64,000 bases of DNA. It comes from a bacterium. GTDB taxonomy: Bacteria; Hinthialibacterota; Hinthialibacteria; OLB16. Numbering within the stretch: position 1 is the stretch's first letter; the number at the start of each line of letters is the position of its first letter. Position numbers and translations under genes: made by a program. Location of the stretch: the NCBI GenBank assembly GCA_022072055.1, contig JAJVIK010000013.1:62001-126000 (forward strand), in the 5' to 3' direction. Under the pieces are notes generated by a model. It worked only from the letters and a program-made list of their open reading frames with translations, ran no database searches and was not told the origin of the DNA. Of the stretch, positions 31,643-40,053 are shown one piece after another.

Positions 31643-32821
31643 TTAGATGAGCGTCACGGCGCCGGCCCCCGCACACGCCGGGGATCGGAGCGCCCAGGGT
31701 CGCTTTTCCCATTTTCGCTCGAACCGAACCGCGATTTGTGCCGCGATGGAGTCCGCGCCGTCGGGGCTCACCAGCGCCACTGCGCAGCCGCCAAACCCCG
31801 CGCCGGTCATGCGGCAACCATAGACCCCTGGGATCTCCTTGGCGATTTCATGAATGGAGTCGAGTTCGGGGCAGGACACCTCATAGTCATCGCGGAGACT
31901 TGCATGGGAAGCGTTGAGGAGCTCCCCGACCCGATCCATCCGCCCCCTTTCTAGGCATCCCATGCAATCCTCAACCCGCGCCTGTTCGGCAAGGACATGC
32001 CGGGCGCGGCGGAATTCAACCTCCGAGAGCGCAGACTTGTGACGTGAGAGCTGTTCGAGAGTGAAGTCCACCAAGTATGGGTGGACCGCCCCCACCGCTT
32101 GGTTCAGTTTCGAGAGCGCCGATTCACATTCCTCGCGCCGTTCGTTGTAAGCCGATTTCACCAGTTCGCGTGGGACAGTCGAATGAATGATGAGAATCGC
32201 CGCGAGAGATGGGTCAAGGGGCGCAAACCACGCGTTCAATTCGCCACAATTCAGGACAAGTGCGTGGTTCTTCACCGCGTTCGCGGAGATGAACTGGTCC
32301 ATGATCCCGCATCGGACCCCCACCCAGCGGCTGTGCTCGGCGGCCTGAGCGATAAGAGCCACTTGATTTCCGGGCAGCTCCTGTCCGATCGAGGCCAGCA
32401 GCAGCCGAACCGCGCAAACCTCAAAGGCCGCCGATGAGGAAAGACCCGCCCCAGGGGGGATGTCTCCCGCAATCAAGACCAAGAGCTGAGGAGGGTGAAG
32501 ACCCATCAAGCCGAGTTGCTCGACCACCGCCAGGAAGTAATTCGGCCAGCCCTGTGAAACCGGTCCCTTGGGCAGCCCATTGGCCGACCATTCAATGAAC
32601 TGATTGAAGGTTTCCGAATGAAGCTGGAGCGCGTTTGTGGGCGAAGGGGCGGCCAGCATTACGATCTCGCGGTTGATCGCCGCGGGCATCACCCAGCCGC
32701 CATTGTAGTCGATGTGCTCGCCGATCAGATTGACCCTTCCGGGGGCTCTCGAAACCCATGCCGGTTGTCGGCCAAAGACCTCGACGAAGCGCGCGACCAG
32801 CGGATCAAGGTCGAGGCTCAT
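31643..32821 (-). CDS. galK: Galactokinase
   Basis: 392 residues; phosphorylates galactose to galactose-1-phosphate in the cytosol (Leloir pathway), GHMP kinase family. Motif 1 is [17 protein letters not shown] (26-42), the ATP-binding Gly/Ser loop is [14 protein letters not shown], and the C-terminal [14 protein letters not shown] is the third GHMP motif. The start at 32821 overlaps the galE stop by 4 bp (ATGA), and it has the usual length. A galT (uridylyltransferase) gene is not present in the operon, so it must be elsewhere or the pathway is a variant. Confidence 0.96.
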   Translation of the reverse strand: MSLDLDPLVARFVEVFGRQPAWVSRAPGRVNLIGEHIDYNGGWVMPAAINREIVMLAAPSPTNALQLHSETFNQFIEWSANGLPKGPVSQGWPNYFLAVVEQLGLMGLHPPQLLVLIAGDIPPGAGLSSSAAFEVCAVRLLLASIGQELPGNQVALIAQAAEHSRWVGVRCGIMDQFISANAVKNHALVLNCGELNAWFAPLDPSLAAILIIHSTVPRELVKSAYNERREECESALSKLNQAVGAVHPYLVDFTLEQLSRHKSALSEVEFRRARHVLAEQARVEDCMGCLERGRMDRVGELLNASHASLRDDYEVSCPELDSIHEIAKEIPGVYGCRMTGAGFGGCAVALVSPDGADSIAAQIAVRFERKWEKRPWALRSPACAGAGAVTLI

Positions 32822-33804
32822 CGGTCGTTGTAGCCGCGAGGGTGGGTCCGGCGCCAATCCCACGCGGAGGAGACAATGTCCTCCAAGGAAGGATGCTTCG
32901 GAGTCCAACCGAGAAGTTGTCGCGCCTTTTCGCTGGAAGCCACGAGCCGAGCCGGGTCGCCCGCGCGTCGCGGAGCGGCGATCTCCGGGATCGGATGTCC
33001 GGTCACCTTGCGGGCTGTCTCGATCACCTCACGCACCGAATGCCCTTCCCCGTTACCCAGGTTGAAGGCCCCGCCGGGATCTCCGCTGTTCAAGCGATCC
33101 ACCGCGAGCAGATGCGCCTCAGCCAGGTCGGCCACATGGATGTAGTCCCGGATGCAGGTCCCATCCGGGGTGTCCCAATCGGTCCCAAAGAGTTTGATCG
33201 CCTCGCGTCTTCCCTCCGCGACCTCGAGGATCACGGGGATCAGGTGCGACTCGGGGTGGTGGTCCTCGCCCAGACCAAAATCCGCTCCGGCGGCGTTGAA
33301 ATAGCGCAGGCAGGTTGACCGCAATCCATACGCCACCCGGTATGCGGCGAGGATCTCCTCCACGAAGAGTTTCGACCAACCATAGGGGTTGGTGGGCGAA
33401 CGGGGGTGGTCCTCGGTGATCGGGATGGCCACCGGCTCGCCATACACCGCCGCGGTGGAGGAGAAGACAAACTGCCGGACCCCGCTCGCGAGCAATGCAT
33501 CCAGAAGAGCCATCACCCGGAACGAATTGTTGTCGAAATACTTGGCGGGATTCTCAACCGATTCCCCCACTTCGGTGAAGGCCGCGAAATGAAGCGCGGC
33601 CTCGATTCCCTCATCCGCGCAGATCCGCCCCACCAAGATCGAATCCCCGAGGTCCCCCTCCACAAAGCGCGCGGATGGGTGGACCGCCGCCCGGTGGCCT
33701 TTGGAGAGGTTGTCGAGGACAGCCACTCGGTGGCCGGCCTCGATCAAACGGTGGCTGGTGGCGCTTCCGATAAAGCCCGCGCCTCCGACAACGAGAAGGT
33801 TCAT
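32818..33804 (-). CDS. galE: UDP-glucose 4-epimerase
   Basis: 328 residues, NAD-dependent short-chain dehydrogenase fold that interconverts UDP-glucose and UDP-galactose. The Rossmann motif GGAGFIGS is at 7-14, the catalytic YxxxK is in NPYGWSKLFVEE, and the C-terminus has the expected NLGNGEGHSVREV. The start at 33804 has GGGAG seven bases upstream; an upstream extension would add 35 residues with no homology pattern. It heads a leftward operon with galK, acylphosphatase, radical SAM and TPR genes. A divergent Cys-rich gene starts about 135 bp away. Confidence 0.96.
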   Translation of the reverse strand: MNLLVVGGAGFIGSATSHRLIEAGHRVAVLDNLSKGHRAAVHPSARFVEGDLGDSILVGRICADEGIEAALHFAAFTEVGESVENPAKYFDNNSFRVMALLDALLASGVRQFVFSSTAAVYGEPVAIPITEDHPRSPTNPYGWSKLFVEEILAAYRVAYGLRSTCLRYFNAAGADFGLGEDHHPESHLIPVILEVAEGRREAIKLFGTDWDTPDGTCIRDYIHVADLAEAHLLAVDRLNSGDPGGAFNLGNGEGHSVREVIETARKVTGHPIPEIAAPRRAGDPARLVASSEKARQLLGWTPKHPSLEDIVSSAWDWRRTHPRGYNDR

Positions 33805-33882
33805 AATGTGCTCCCCATTGAATCCGGTTTTGGGAGAATCTCCCCGGTCCCGCTCCCCTGGTGGGACTTCCGTGTGGAGCTC

Positions 33883-33888
33883 TATAAT
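33883..33888 (+). promoter_or_regulatory. -10 element candidate for the Cys/Trp-rich miniprotein
   Basis: A consensus TATAAT lies 51 bp before the ATG, giving a leader of about 45 nt. No matching -35 hexamer is found at 16-18 bp, so recognition may rely on an activator or an extended element. The ribosome-binding site AAAGGAGG is at 33919-33926. Confidence 0.45.
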
Positions 33889-33938
33889 AAGTTGTTTCTT
33901 GGGTTTCACCAGACAGAGAAAGGAGGAATCGAATCAAC

Positions 33939-34226
33939 ATGTCCAAGAAGTCGTTGCTCGTGTCCTTCGTTCTGATCGCCTTAATGGCTGGCGGCGTTGC
34001 ATGGGGGCAAGAAGGAGCCGCGCCCCCGGCGGATGAAGGTTCCGGCTGCTGCGCGCCGACGTGCTGCTGGACCCCGTGCTGCTGGGATCCCTGTCCGGCC
34101 CCAGCTTGCCCGGCCCCATGCTACACGTATTCACCGTGCTGCAATTGGGGCTGTGGCTGGGGTTGCGGCCCGACCATTTGGACCCCAATCTTTTCCATCG
34201 GGTTCGGGTGGGGCTGCTGCTGGTAA
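33939..34226 (+). CDS. Secreted Cys/Trp-rich miniprotein (unknown function)
   Basis: 95 residues: a signal peptide (residues 1-23, KKSLLVSFVLIALMAGGVAWG) and a mature part of about 71 residues with 15 Cys and 7 Trp. The cysteines occur as CC pairs spaced by Pro, Trp and Gly (for example GCCAPTCCWTPCCWDPC), ending in FGWGCCW. There is no domain I recognise. It could be a disulfide-dense or metal-binding coat-like protein. It is monocistronic, with a strong ribosome-binding site, a consensus -10 and a perfect terminator, so the transcript is probably abundant. It lies divergent to galE. Confidence 0.8.
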   Translation: MSKKSLLVSFVLIALMAGGVAWGQEGAAPPADEGSGCCAPTCCWTPCCWDPCPAPACPAPCYTYSPCCNWGCGWGCGPTIWTPIFSIGFGWGCCW

Positions 34227-34283
34227 TCCCAACTCGACATCGACCGAACCGCGCGACCCATTGAGCGGTTCCCGAACAGACCT

Positions 34284-34323
34284 AAAGCCCATCCCCCTCA
34301 GCCGCTGGGGGATGGGCTTTTTT
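34284..34323 (+). terminator. Rho-independent terminator after the Cys/Trp-rich gene
   Basis: A perfect 14-bp stem: aaagcccatccccc (34284-34297) with gggggatgggcttt (34307-34320) around a 9-nt loop, followed by ttt. The A-run on the 5' side would give U-run function on the other strand as well. Confidence 0.9.
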
Positions 34324-34417
34324 CATGCTTCCGCCGACCTGGATAACCCAGTCGCCACTAGCGGATGGTCCCGGCATCGGCGACAATGGATTCCACCATC
34401 GAGAGAGGAGCGACCTC

Positions 34418-35371
34418 ATGCGAATCCTCGCCGTTGTGATTGCCTGCCTCACGCTGGCTCCAGCCGAGTCCCACGAGCTGACCTTTAAGACCACCCCCCA
34501 GAAGGTGGCGGTTCTGGCGGAGGGAGAACCGCTGGCCATGTATGTCCACGAGGATGAGCGCATCCTCCGCCCATACTTTTGCGACCTTCGCGCTCTGGAT
34601 GGTTCCCCGGTCACCAGGAACCACCCGCCTGTCGAGGGGGTGGAGAGAACCGATCACGCTGAAATGCACCCGGGCGTGTGGATGGGCTTTGGCGATATCA
34701 GCGGGGCGGATTTCTGGCGCAACAAGGCGAGGGTGCGGCATGTCCGCTTCCTGATGGAACCGACAAGGGATCGCCAGGGAGGCCATTTTGAGGTCGAGAA
34801 CCTCTATGAGGCCGACGGGATGGCGCCATGCCGGGAGATCTGCCTTTGGCGCTTCGTGGTCCACCCCGAGGGCTACTTCCTGATCGCGGAATCCACGTTC
34901 ACACCGGAGGGTGATGAGTTCGCCTTCGGGGACCAGGAGGAGATGGGTTTCGGAATCCGAATGGCAACCCCGCTGGCGGTGGCGCAAGGGGGAGCGATCC
35001 TGAACAGCAATGGGGAACGGAACGAGAAGGAGGCTTGGGGCAAACAGGCGGAATGGTGTCATTACTCAGGGAGGATCGGGGAGAAACAGGTGGGGGTGAT
35101 CCTTATCCCGGACCCGCTGAACTTCCGGAAATCCTGGTTTCATGTCCGCGACTATGGCCTGCTTGTGGCCAATCCCTTCGGTCAAAACGCCTTCACCAAC
35201 GGGGAGAAAAGCAGCATGCCGGTCAAGCGTGGAGAGCGGTTCAAGCTCCGCTTCGCGCTGTATGTCCACTCCAACATGGCGAGCGAGCCACTTGTCCCAT
35301 CCGCGATTCTCCAGGAATTCAACGGGATCTCTGGTTACATTGACGGATTCTCCAGCTCCGAGGAGCGCTGA
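34418..35371 (+). CDS. Secreted PmoA-like (DUF6807-type) protein
   Basis: 317 residues with a signal peptide (MRILAVVIACLTLAPAES). GAGGAG lies seven bases before the ATG at 34418. The body reads HPGVWMGFGDISGADFW, GIRMATPLAV, GAILNSNGERNEKEAWGKQAEWCHYSG and ILIPDPLNFRKSWFHVRDYGLLVANPFG, the pattern of the PmoA/DUF6807 family, beta-rich proteins commonly encoded beside Gfo/Idh oxidoreductases or glycan-degrading enzymes. It probably binds or modifies a carbohydrate. It is followed 2 bp later by the CehA-like gene, so the two form an operon. Confidence 0.75.
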   Translation: MRILAVVIACLTLAPAESHELTFKTTPQKVAVLAEGEPLAMYVHEDERILRPYFCDLRALDGSPVTRNHPPVEGVERTDHAEMHPGVWMGFGDISGADFWRNKARVRHVRFLMEPTRDRQGGHFEVENLYEADGMAPCREICLWRFVVHPEGYFLIAESTFTPEGDEFAFGDQEEMGFGIRMATPLAVAQGGAILNSNGERNEKEAWGKQAEWCHYSGRIGEKQVGVILIPDPLNFRKSWFHVRDYGLLVANPFGQNAFTNGEKSSMPVKRGERFKLRFALYVHSNMASEPLVPSAILQEFNGISGYIDGFSSSEER

Positions 35372-35373
35372 GG

Positions 35374-36903
35374 ATGAGGGTTCCCGCTTCGCTGATCTTG
35401 GGGATGGGGAGCCTTCTCCCCCTTGTCGGCGCGGTTCCGGTGGATTTCCGGATCCTCGATGAGACCACCAAGGAGCCGATTCCCGCGCGGACTTACCTCT
35501 CGCGCGATGGGAGTCCGGTTCTCCCCGAGGGCCGCTACACATACAAACGACAACAGGAAATCCATTTCCTCGCGCCCGGCGAGTTCACCCTCGAACTCGA
35601 GCCGGGGACCTATCAGCTTCAGGTGGAGCGCGGCCTGGAATACAGACCCCATCAAGCGAGCCTGGACATCCGGGAGCCAACCACAGCGATTATCCCCATG
35701 CGTCGCTGGATCGACCTCGCCTCCGAGGGGTGGTGGTCCGGCGACACCCATGTCCATGTCGATCCGAAGGACATGGAGCTGATCCTCCGCGCCGAGGACC
35801 TCCATTTCGCGCCAACCATCACCCATCACGTTTGGGACACACTCCTGAAGGCCCCCTTCGGAGAGGCCATCGCGGGTGAAGTGCACATCGACGAAACCCA
35901 TGCCTACACCGCCAACGCCCAGGAGATCGAGCGAATCATGGGCGGACCGGGTTCCATCATCCTCTTCGGACCGGGGCTACCCCTCCCCTTCTCCGGGTAT
36001 CAACACTACCCCCCCGCGATCCACTACACCCGTGAGGTTCATGCCCGCGGCGGGTATGTGGAGGAGGATAAACCCTTCTGGTTGGACACCTTTGTGAATG
36101 CCGCACTGGGTGAAATCGATTTCGTGGAGATCAACTGCAATCATTTCTTCCGGTACGGAACCGACACCGACCTCGCGCGGCTCTCAGGCTGGCCGCAAGA
36201 GATGGGATATATGGGCGGCAAGGGGATGGCGCTGTGGTTCATGAACCTCTACTACCGCATGCTCGGCTGCGGGTTCCCGCTTAAGCTCACCGCCGGCTCG
36301 GCGTACGGCATCCGCCCCTCCCCCGCCGGGTTCAACCGAGTGTATGTGAAGATGGACAAGTTCTCGGTCAAGAGCTTTTGGGCAGGTCTCAAGGCCGGGC
36401 GGAGCTTCACCACCAATGGCCCAGTCCTCGACCTTAAGGTGAACGGGGAACACGGTCCCGGATCCATCCTCTCCCTCGATCCCGGTCAAAAGGTGAGGGT
36501 GTCCTGCAAGGTTCGGAGTCGGATCGAACTGGAGGAAGTGGAACTCCTGGTCAATGGTCGCGTGGCCCATCGCGTTTCCGGCGAGGGTCGCTCGGAGATA
36601 ACGTTTGAGCTCGACCTCGACCTTGGCGAGAGCTCCTGGATCGCCTTGCGCGCCTTCGAGAGAGCTCATCCGGCGGTCTTGTTTGGTCACACAAACCCCA
36701 TTTATGTCCTCAAGGATGGAAGGAACGTGGCCATCAGCGAGGATGCGCGCCGGCTGCTGGAAAGGGTGGACCGCCTGATCGACCACACCGAGAAACTGGA
36801 AGGCTTTAAGCAGGAGAGCCACCGCGAGGAGACCCTCAAGGCGTACCGTCAAGCGCGCGAGGTCTACTCGCGGATTGCTGGGGAACGCGCCAGGGCGCCC
36901 TGA
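35374..36903 (+). CDS. CehA/McbA-family metallohydrolase-like protein (secreted)
   Basis: 509 residues with a signal peptide (MRVPASLILGMGSLLPLVGA). An N-terminal beta domain (about 20-115) is followed by the PHP-like metal site: GWWSGDTHVHVDPKD, APTITHHVW, a late DFVEINCNHFF and LTAGSAYG. In related enzymes the last motif usually reads GSDAH or GSDYH-like; here Asp and His are absent (GSAYGIRP), so metal binding may be altered. The C-terminal region is Ig-like with a final helical tail. Its last 40 bp overlap the convergent homocysteine methyltransferase gene. Confidence 0.75.
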   Translation: MRVPASLILGMGSLLPLVGAVPVDFRILDETTKEPIPARTYLSRDGSPVLPEGRYTYKRQQEIHFLAPGEFTLELEPGTYQLQVERGLEYRPHQASLDIREPTTAIIPMRRWIDLASEGWWSGDTHVHVDPKDMELILRAEDLHFAPTITHHVWDTLLKAPFGEAIAGEVHIDETHAYTANAQEIERIMGGPGSIILFGPGLPLPFSGYQHYPPAIHYTREVHARGGYVEEDKPFWLDTFVNAALGEIDFVEINCNHFFRYGTDTDLARLSGWPQEMGYMGGKGMALWFMNLYYRMLGCGFPLKLTAGSAYGIRPSPAGFNRVYVKMDKFSVKSFWAGLKAGRSFTTNGPVLDLKVNGEHGPGSILSLDPGQKVRVSCKVRSRIELEEVELLVNGRVAHRVSGEGRSEITFELDLDLGESSWIALRAFERAHPAVLFGHTNPIYVLKDGRNVAISEDARRLLERVDRLIDHTEKLEGFKQESHREETLKAYRQAREVYSRIAGERARAP

Positions 36904-37754
36904 ATCGCGCGGATGAAATTCGGGTCGGTCCCGCAGCACCCGCCGATGAAACGAGCCCCCGCCTCAAGGAGCGCCGGAATGGTCCCGGCGAACTCCTCAG
37001 GGGTGGTGCGATACACCGCCTTATCCCCCACCATTTCCGGAAGCCCCGCGTTGGGTTTGATCCAGAGGGGAAGCGGGGTGGCCGCGCGAAGCCGGGCGCA
37101 GATCGACACAAACCCCTCGATCCCTTGTCCACAGTTGGCCCCAATCACATCCGCGCCCGCCTCGGTGAGCGCCTTGGCCGCCTCCTCGGGTGTCACCCCA
37201 GTCATGGTGCGGTCCTTCTTGGACCCGCAGTCGTAGACCATGCAGGCCACCACCGACAGCCCGGTCTCCTTGGCGGCTTGGACCGCGAGCTTGGCCTCGG
37301 TGAGCTCGCTCATGGTTTCGATCACGATCGCGTCGGCTCCGCCTTCGGCAAGCGCGGTGGCTTGCTCCACAAAGGCCTTGAGGAGCTCCCCTTCGGTGAC
37401 TTCCTCGGCCAATAGCATCTTTCCGCTCGGCCCCATGGAAGCAAACACCAGAGCCTCAGCGCCAGCCGCGCGCTTGGAGACCTCCGCTCCGATCCGATTG
37501 ATTTCGGCCACTTGCTCTCCAAGCCCCGAGCGTTCGAGGATCAGCCGATTGGAGCCGAAGGTGTTGGTCAGAATCACTTGGCTCCCCGCTTGAACATAGG
37601 CCCGCGCCACTTCCTCGACCCGTTCCGGGTGCAGAAGGTTCCAGGAGTCCGGACATTCTCCGACCTCCAGACCCCGCGCCTGGAGCTGGGTCCCCCACGC
37701 GCCATCAGTGACGATGGGACCTCCGGACAACAATTCATCGATGAATCGTGACAA
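36864..37754 (-). CDS. Homocysteine S-methyltransferase family protein
   Basis: 296 residues forming the zinc TIM barrel of the MmuM/MetH N-terminal type: DGAWGTQLQARGL at the start, LTNTFGSNR, the zinc cysteine in IGANCGQG and the pair in IGGCCGT near the end. It would move a methyl group to homocysteine or another thiol to make methionine; the methyl donor is unknown. It is a single gene on the minus strand, overlapping the CehA-like gene by 40 bp at the 3' ends, with a 141-bp divergent gap to a phosphoesterase gene. Confidence 0.9.
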   Translation of the reverse strand: MSRFIDELLSGGPIVTDGAWGTQLQARGLEVGECPDSWNLLHPERVEEVARAYVQAGSQVILTNTFGSNRLILERSGLGEQVAEINRIGAEVSKRAAGAEALVFASMGPSGKMLLAEEVTEGELLKAFVEQATALAEGGADAIVIETMSELTEAKLAVQAAKETGLSVVACMVYDCGSKKDRTMTGVTPEEAAKALTEAGADVIGANCGQGIEGFVSICARLRAATPLPLWIKPNAGLPEMVGDKAVYRTTPEEFAGTIPALLEAGARFIGGCCGTDPNFIRAIQGALARSPAIRE

Positions 37755-37895
37755 GGCTGCCTCCCGGCGTGAGGAATTATTGTCAATATCTTACCACAAT
37801 GACACTTCAACAGGCAAAGCCTCTTTCAGTCTCGGGTCGGGAAATGAGATGGGTCTGGGAATCCACCCGAGGCCGGTTAGAATTCCCTTCAATCC

Positions 37896-38789
37896 ATGCC
37901 TTCCTCCACGCCTCCACTTGAGACCTCCTACCGCGTGGTTCACATCTCCGACCTCCACATCTGGCGGATTCCAGCCAATCCACTCCTCTGGCGCGGGAAG
38001 CGTCTGCTGGGTTTGTCCAACCTGGTTTTGCGTCGTGGACGGCGATTCCGGCGGGAGGCGCTTCCGGAGCTGCTCGCTGAGATCGAACGGGACTCCGCCG
38101 ATCATCTGGTTGTGTCCGGGGACCTGACCACGACCTCCCTGGACTTGGAGTTCGAGGATTTTGGAAAGGCATTCGATGGCTGGTTGGGGGATCCCTCCCG
38201 GGCCACCTTGGTCCCCGGAAATCATGACCGCTACACCCGTCCCGCGGTCCGTGAAAGAGTCTTCGAGCGTCACTTCTCCCCGCATTGCGGGGAGGGAGAC
38301 TTCCCCTTTCGGAAGGAACTGGCTCCCGGATTGGCTCTGATTGGGTTTGACCCCTGCCGACCGAACCCCTTCAGCGCACGGGGAGAGGCGCCCGGGGAGG
38401 CGCTTGCGTCCCTGACACGCCTGCTTGGAGAGGAGCGCTCCCGTGGGACACAAGCCCTCTTGTTTGTCTGCCATTACCCCGCTGAGGCGCCCGCGAAGCA
38501 CCGGAGGCATCTCAAGGGGCATGATCTCGTCAATGGGGAGGAGCTCTTGGCTCTGTTTCAGGGCTTCCCGATCCCCACTTGGTGGTTGCATGGTCATATC
38601 CACCATCCTTGGAGCCACCGCAGCCGGCTCGCCCCTAACCTCACCTATCTCAATCCCGGCTCCCCGATCCTCCGTCGAGAGGGGAAGATCTCCCTGGGTC
38701 GCTGGGTCCTGGACTGGGATGGGCGGGAGCTGCGCGCGGAATGGCGCTCGCTTCCTCACTCGGCATCCGAACTTGAGTCCGAGGGCTAG
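37896..38789 (+). CDS. Calcineurin-like metallophosphoesterase
   Basis: 297 residues with all metal-binding motifs: HISDLHIW, VVSGDLTTTS, VPGNHDRYT, CHYP and HGHIHH. It hydrolyses phosphomonoesters or -diesters with two metals; cytosolic, no signal peptide seen. A basic stretch (residues 49-53, RGRRF) lies after the first motif. The closest group looks like the LpxH/icc-like sub-branch, but the substrate cannot be assigned. It is monocistronic and faces a terminator that belongs to the convergent sigma gene. Confidence 0.9.
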   Translation: MPSSTPPLETSYRVVHISDLHIWRIPANPLLWRGKRLLGLSNLVLRRGRRFRREALPELLAEIERDSADHLVVSGDLTTTSLDLEFEDFGKAFDGWLGDPSRATLVPGNHDRYTRPAVRERVFERHFSPHCGEGDFPFRKELAPGLALIGFDPCRPNPFSARGEAPGEALASLTRLLGEERSRGTQALLFVCHYPAEAPAKHRRHLKGHDLVNGEELLALFQGFPIPTWWLHGHIHHPWSHRSRLAPNLTYLNPGSPILRREGKISLGRWVLDWDGRELRAEWRSLPHSASELESEG

Positions 38790-38791
38790 AC

Positions 38792-38827
38792 AAAAAAAAG
38801 AGGCAGACCCGGCTCCGTGGTCTGCCT
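38792..38827 (-). terminator. Rho-independent terminator of the sigma-70-like gene
   Basis: Read on the minus strand, a 9-bp stem aggcagacc/ggtctgcct (arms at 38819-38827 and 38801-38809) is followed by a tract of eight T (38792-38799). It also lies directly after the phosphoesterase gene on the opposite strand, but without a T-run in that direction. Confidence 0.85.
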
Positions 38828-38928
38828 TGAGTGGGTTTGAACCGAAGGTTGCATGAGGTGGGACAACCTTCGGGTCGGCTGTGCGAAGGATCGGCGGAGG
38901 CGGATTTCCCGCTCCACCGTGTTGTTCC

Positions 38929-39759
38929 TCAGATAAAACCCTCCACATACGAGCGCACCATCGGACGGCGCAGCTTGCGCAAGGCTTGCTCTTCGATGCG
39001 CCGAACTCCCTCGGCGGAAAGCCCGATCAGCCTTCCGATCTGGCGCAGCGAAAGACCGCGCTGCTCGCCGCGCAAGCCGAAGCGGTGATTCAGCACATCG
39101 CGCTCTTTCTTCGAGAGCACGCGCATGGCCATGTTGAGCTGCCGTTTCATCTCGGTCTGGGCGATGTGGTTCTGTGGATGATCGGACTTCTCGTCCTGGA
39201 GAACCTGAAGCAGATTCGGGGTGTCCTCCTCGGCGGACTGGTCAAGCGAGAGGAACGTGGCATCCACGGTCTGCATATCCTCAATCGCCTTGGCCTTGAT
39301 CTTGAGGCCCTTGGCGATTTCGGACACCTTGGGGGAACGTCCGTTCTTGGACTCGAACTGCATTCGGAAAATCTTGATCTTTCGAATCAGCTCCTGCTTG
39401 TTGGCCGGAACACGGATCGGCTGGCTCTTCTGCTCAATGGCGCGTTGGATCGCAAGCCGAATCCACCATGAGACATAGGTGGTGAGACGGAACCCCTTTT
39501 CGGGGTCGAACCGCTCAATCCCCTCCAGGAGTCCCAGATTGCCCTCCTGGATCAGGTCTTCAAGCGAAAGCCCCTGGCTCGAATAGGGGATGGCCATTTT
39601 CACAACAAATCGGAGGTTCGCCTCCACCAACCTGCGTTTGGCCTCTGCGTTGCCCTGTTTCACCTGGCGGGAAAGTTCCCGCTCCTCGGCCGCTGTCAAA
39701 AGAGGGGTCTGGGAGATTTCGTGGTAGTACCTCTTCAAGCAGAACCCTTCGGAGTTCAT
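38929..39759 (-). CDS. Alternative sigma-70 family RNA polymerase sigma factor (group 2-like)
   Basis: 276 residues containing regions 1.2 to 4.2 without the long 1.1 part. Region 2 is FVVKMAIPYSSQGLSLEDLIQEGNLGLLEGIERFDPEKGFRLTTYVSWWIRLAIQRAIEQK. Region 3 is PIRVPANKQELIRKI, and region 4 is LSKKERDVLNHRFGLRGEQRGLSLRQIGRLIGLSAEGVRRIEEQALRKLR. This matches RpoS/SigB-like non-essential factors. A hairpin lies over its ribosome-binding site and a strong terminator follows. The gene is monocistronic and divergent from engB. Confidence 0.92.
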   Translation of the reverse strand: MNSEGFCLKRYYHEISQTPLLTAAEERELSRQVKQGNAEAKRRLVEANLRFVVKMAIPYSSQGLSLEDLIQEGNLGLLEGIERFDPEKGFRLTTYVSWWIRLAIQRAIEQKSQPIRVPANKQELIRKIKIFRMQFESKNGRSPKVSEIAKGLKIKAKAIEDMQTVDATFLSLDQSAEEDTPNLLQVLQDEKSDHPQNHIAQTEMKRQLNMAMRVLSKKERDVLNHRFGLRGEQRGLSLRQIGRLIGLSAEGVRRIEEQALRKLRRPMVRSYVEGFI

Positions 39760-39760
39760 C

Positions 39761-39801
39761 GGTTGCTCCTCCTGTCCCTGGTGACCGGAAGTTGAGCAAC
39801 C
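39761..39801 (-). promoter_or_regulatory. 5' leader hairpin next to the ribosome-binding site of the sigma gene
   Basis: Arms ggttgctc (39761-39768) and gagcaacc (39794-39801) are perfect 8-bp complements with a 25-nt loop. On the minus-strand mRNA the downstream arm runs from inside the Shine-Dalgarno region (AGGAGGA at 39767-39773) almost to the ATG at 39759. The structure could limit translation initiation. Confidence 0.5.
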
Positions 39802-39962
39802 GCTATACCAACTTGTCTGTCAACTTTTTGTTGGTTCTGGGATGATTTGGAAGGGCTTGAAAAGACTTAGGTTAGGAGGGGTCTCCGAGAAATTCGAGGG
39901 GAAAAGCATGGGTAAGGTCTGTCCCATCCCGGTATCTTTTCGTGATATGGCGGGGCGTTCAG

Positions 39963-39980
39963 TGTGAGATATCTCTCACA
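39963..39980. promoter_or_regulatory. Perfect 7-bp inverted repeat upstream of engB
   Basis: tgtgaga (39963-39969), spacer tatc, tctcaca (39974-39980). It lies 74 bp before the engB ATG in the 294-bp sigma/engB gap, with no other clear element in the gap. It could be an operator or a leader hairpin; no regulator is adjacent. Confidence 0.4.
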
Positions 39981-40053
39981 GCGAGTGCGGGAAACCCGGC
40001 ACCCCTCGACCCTCAGGCGGACTTTCGGGTAGGGTTCCGGAACGGAGCCGCTC

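Noticed and set aside
39803-39823. TTGACA and TATAGC on the minus strand upstream of the alternative sigma gene
   Set aside because: They are only about 9 bp apart, far too close to form a promoter together.
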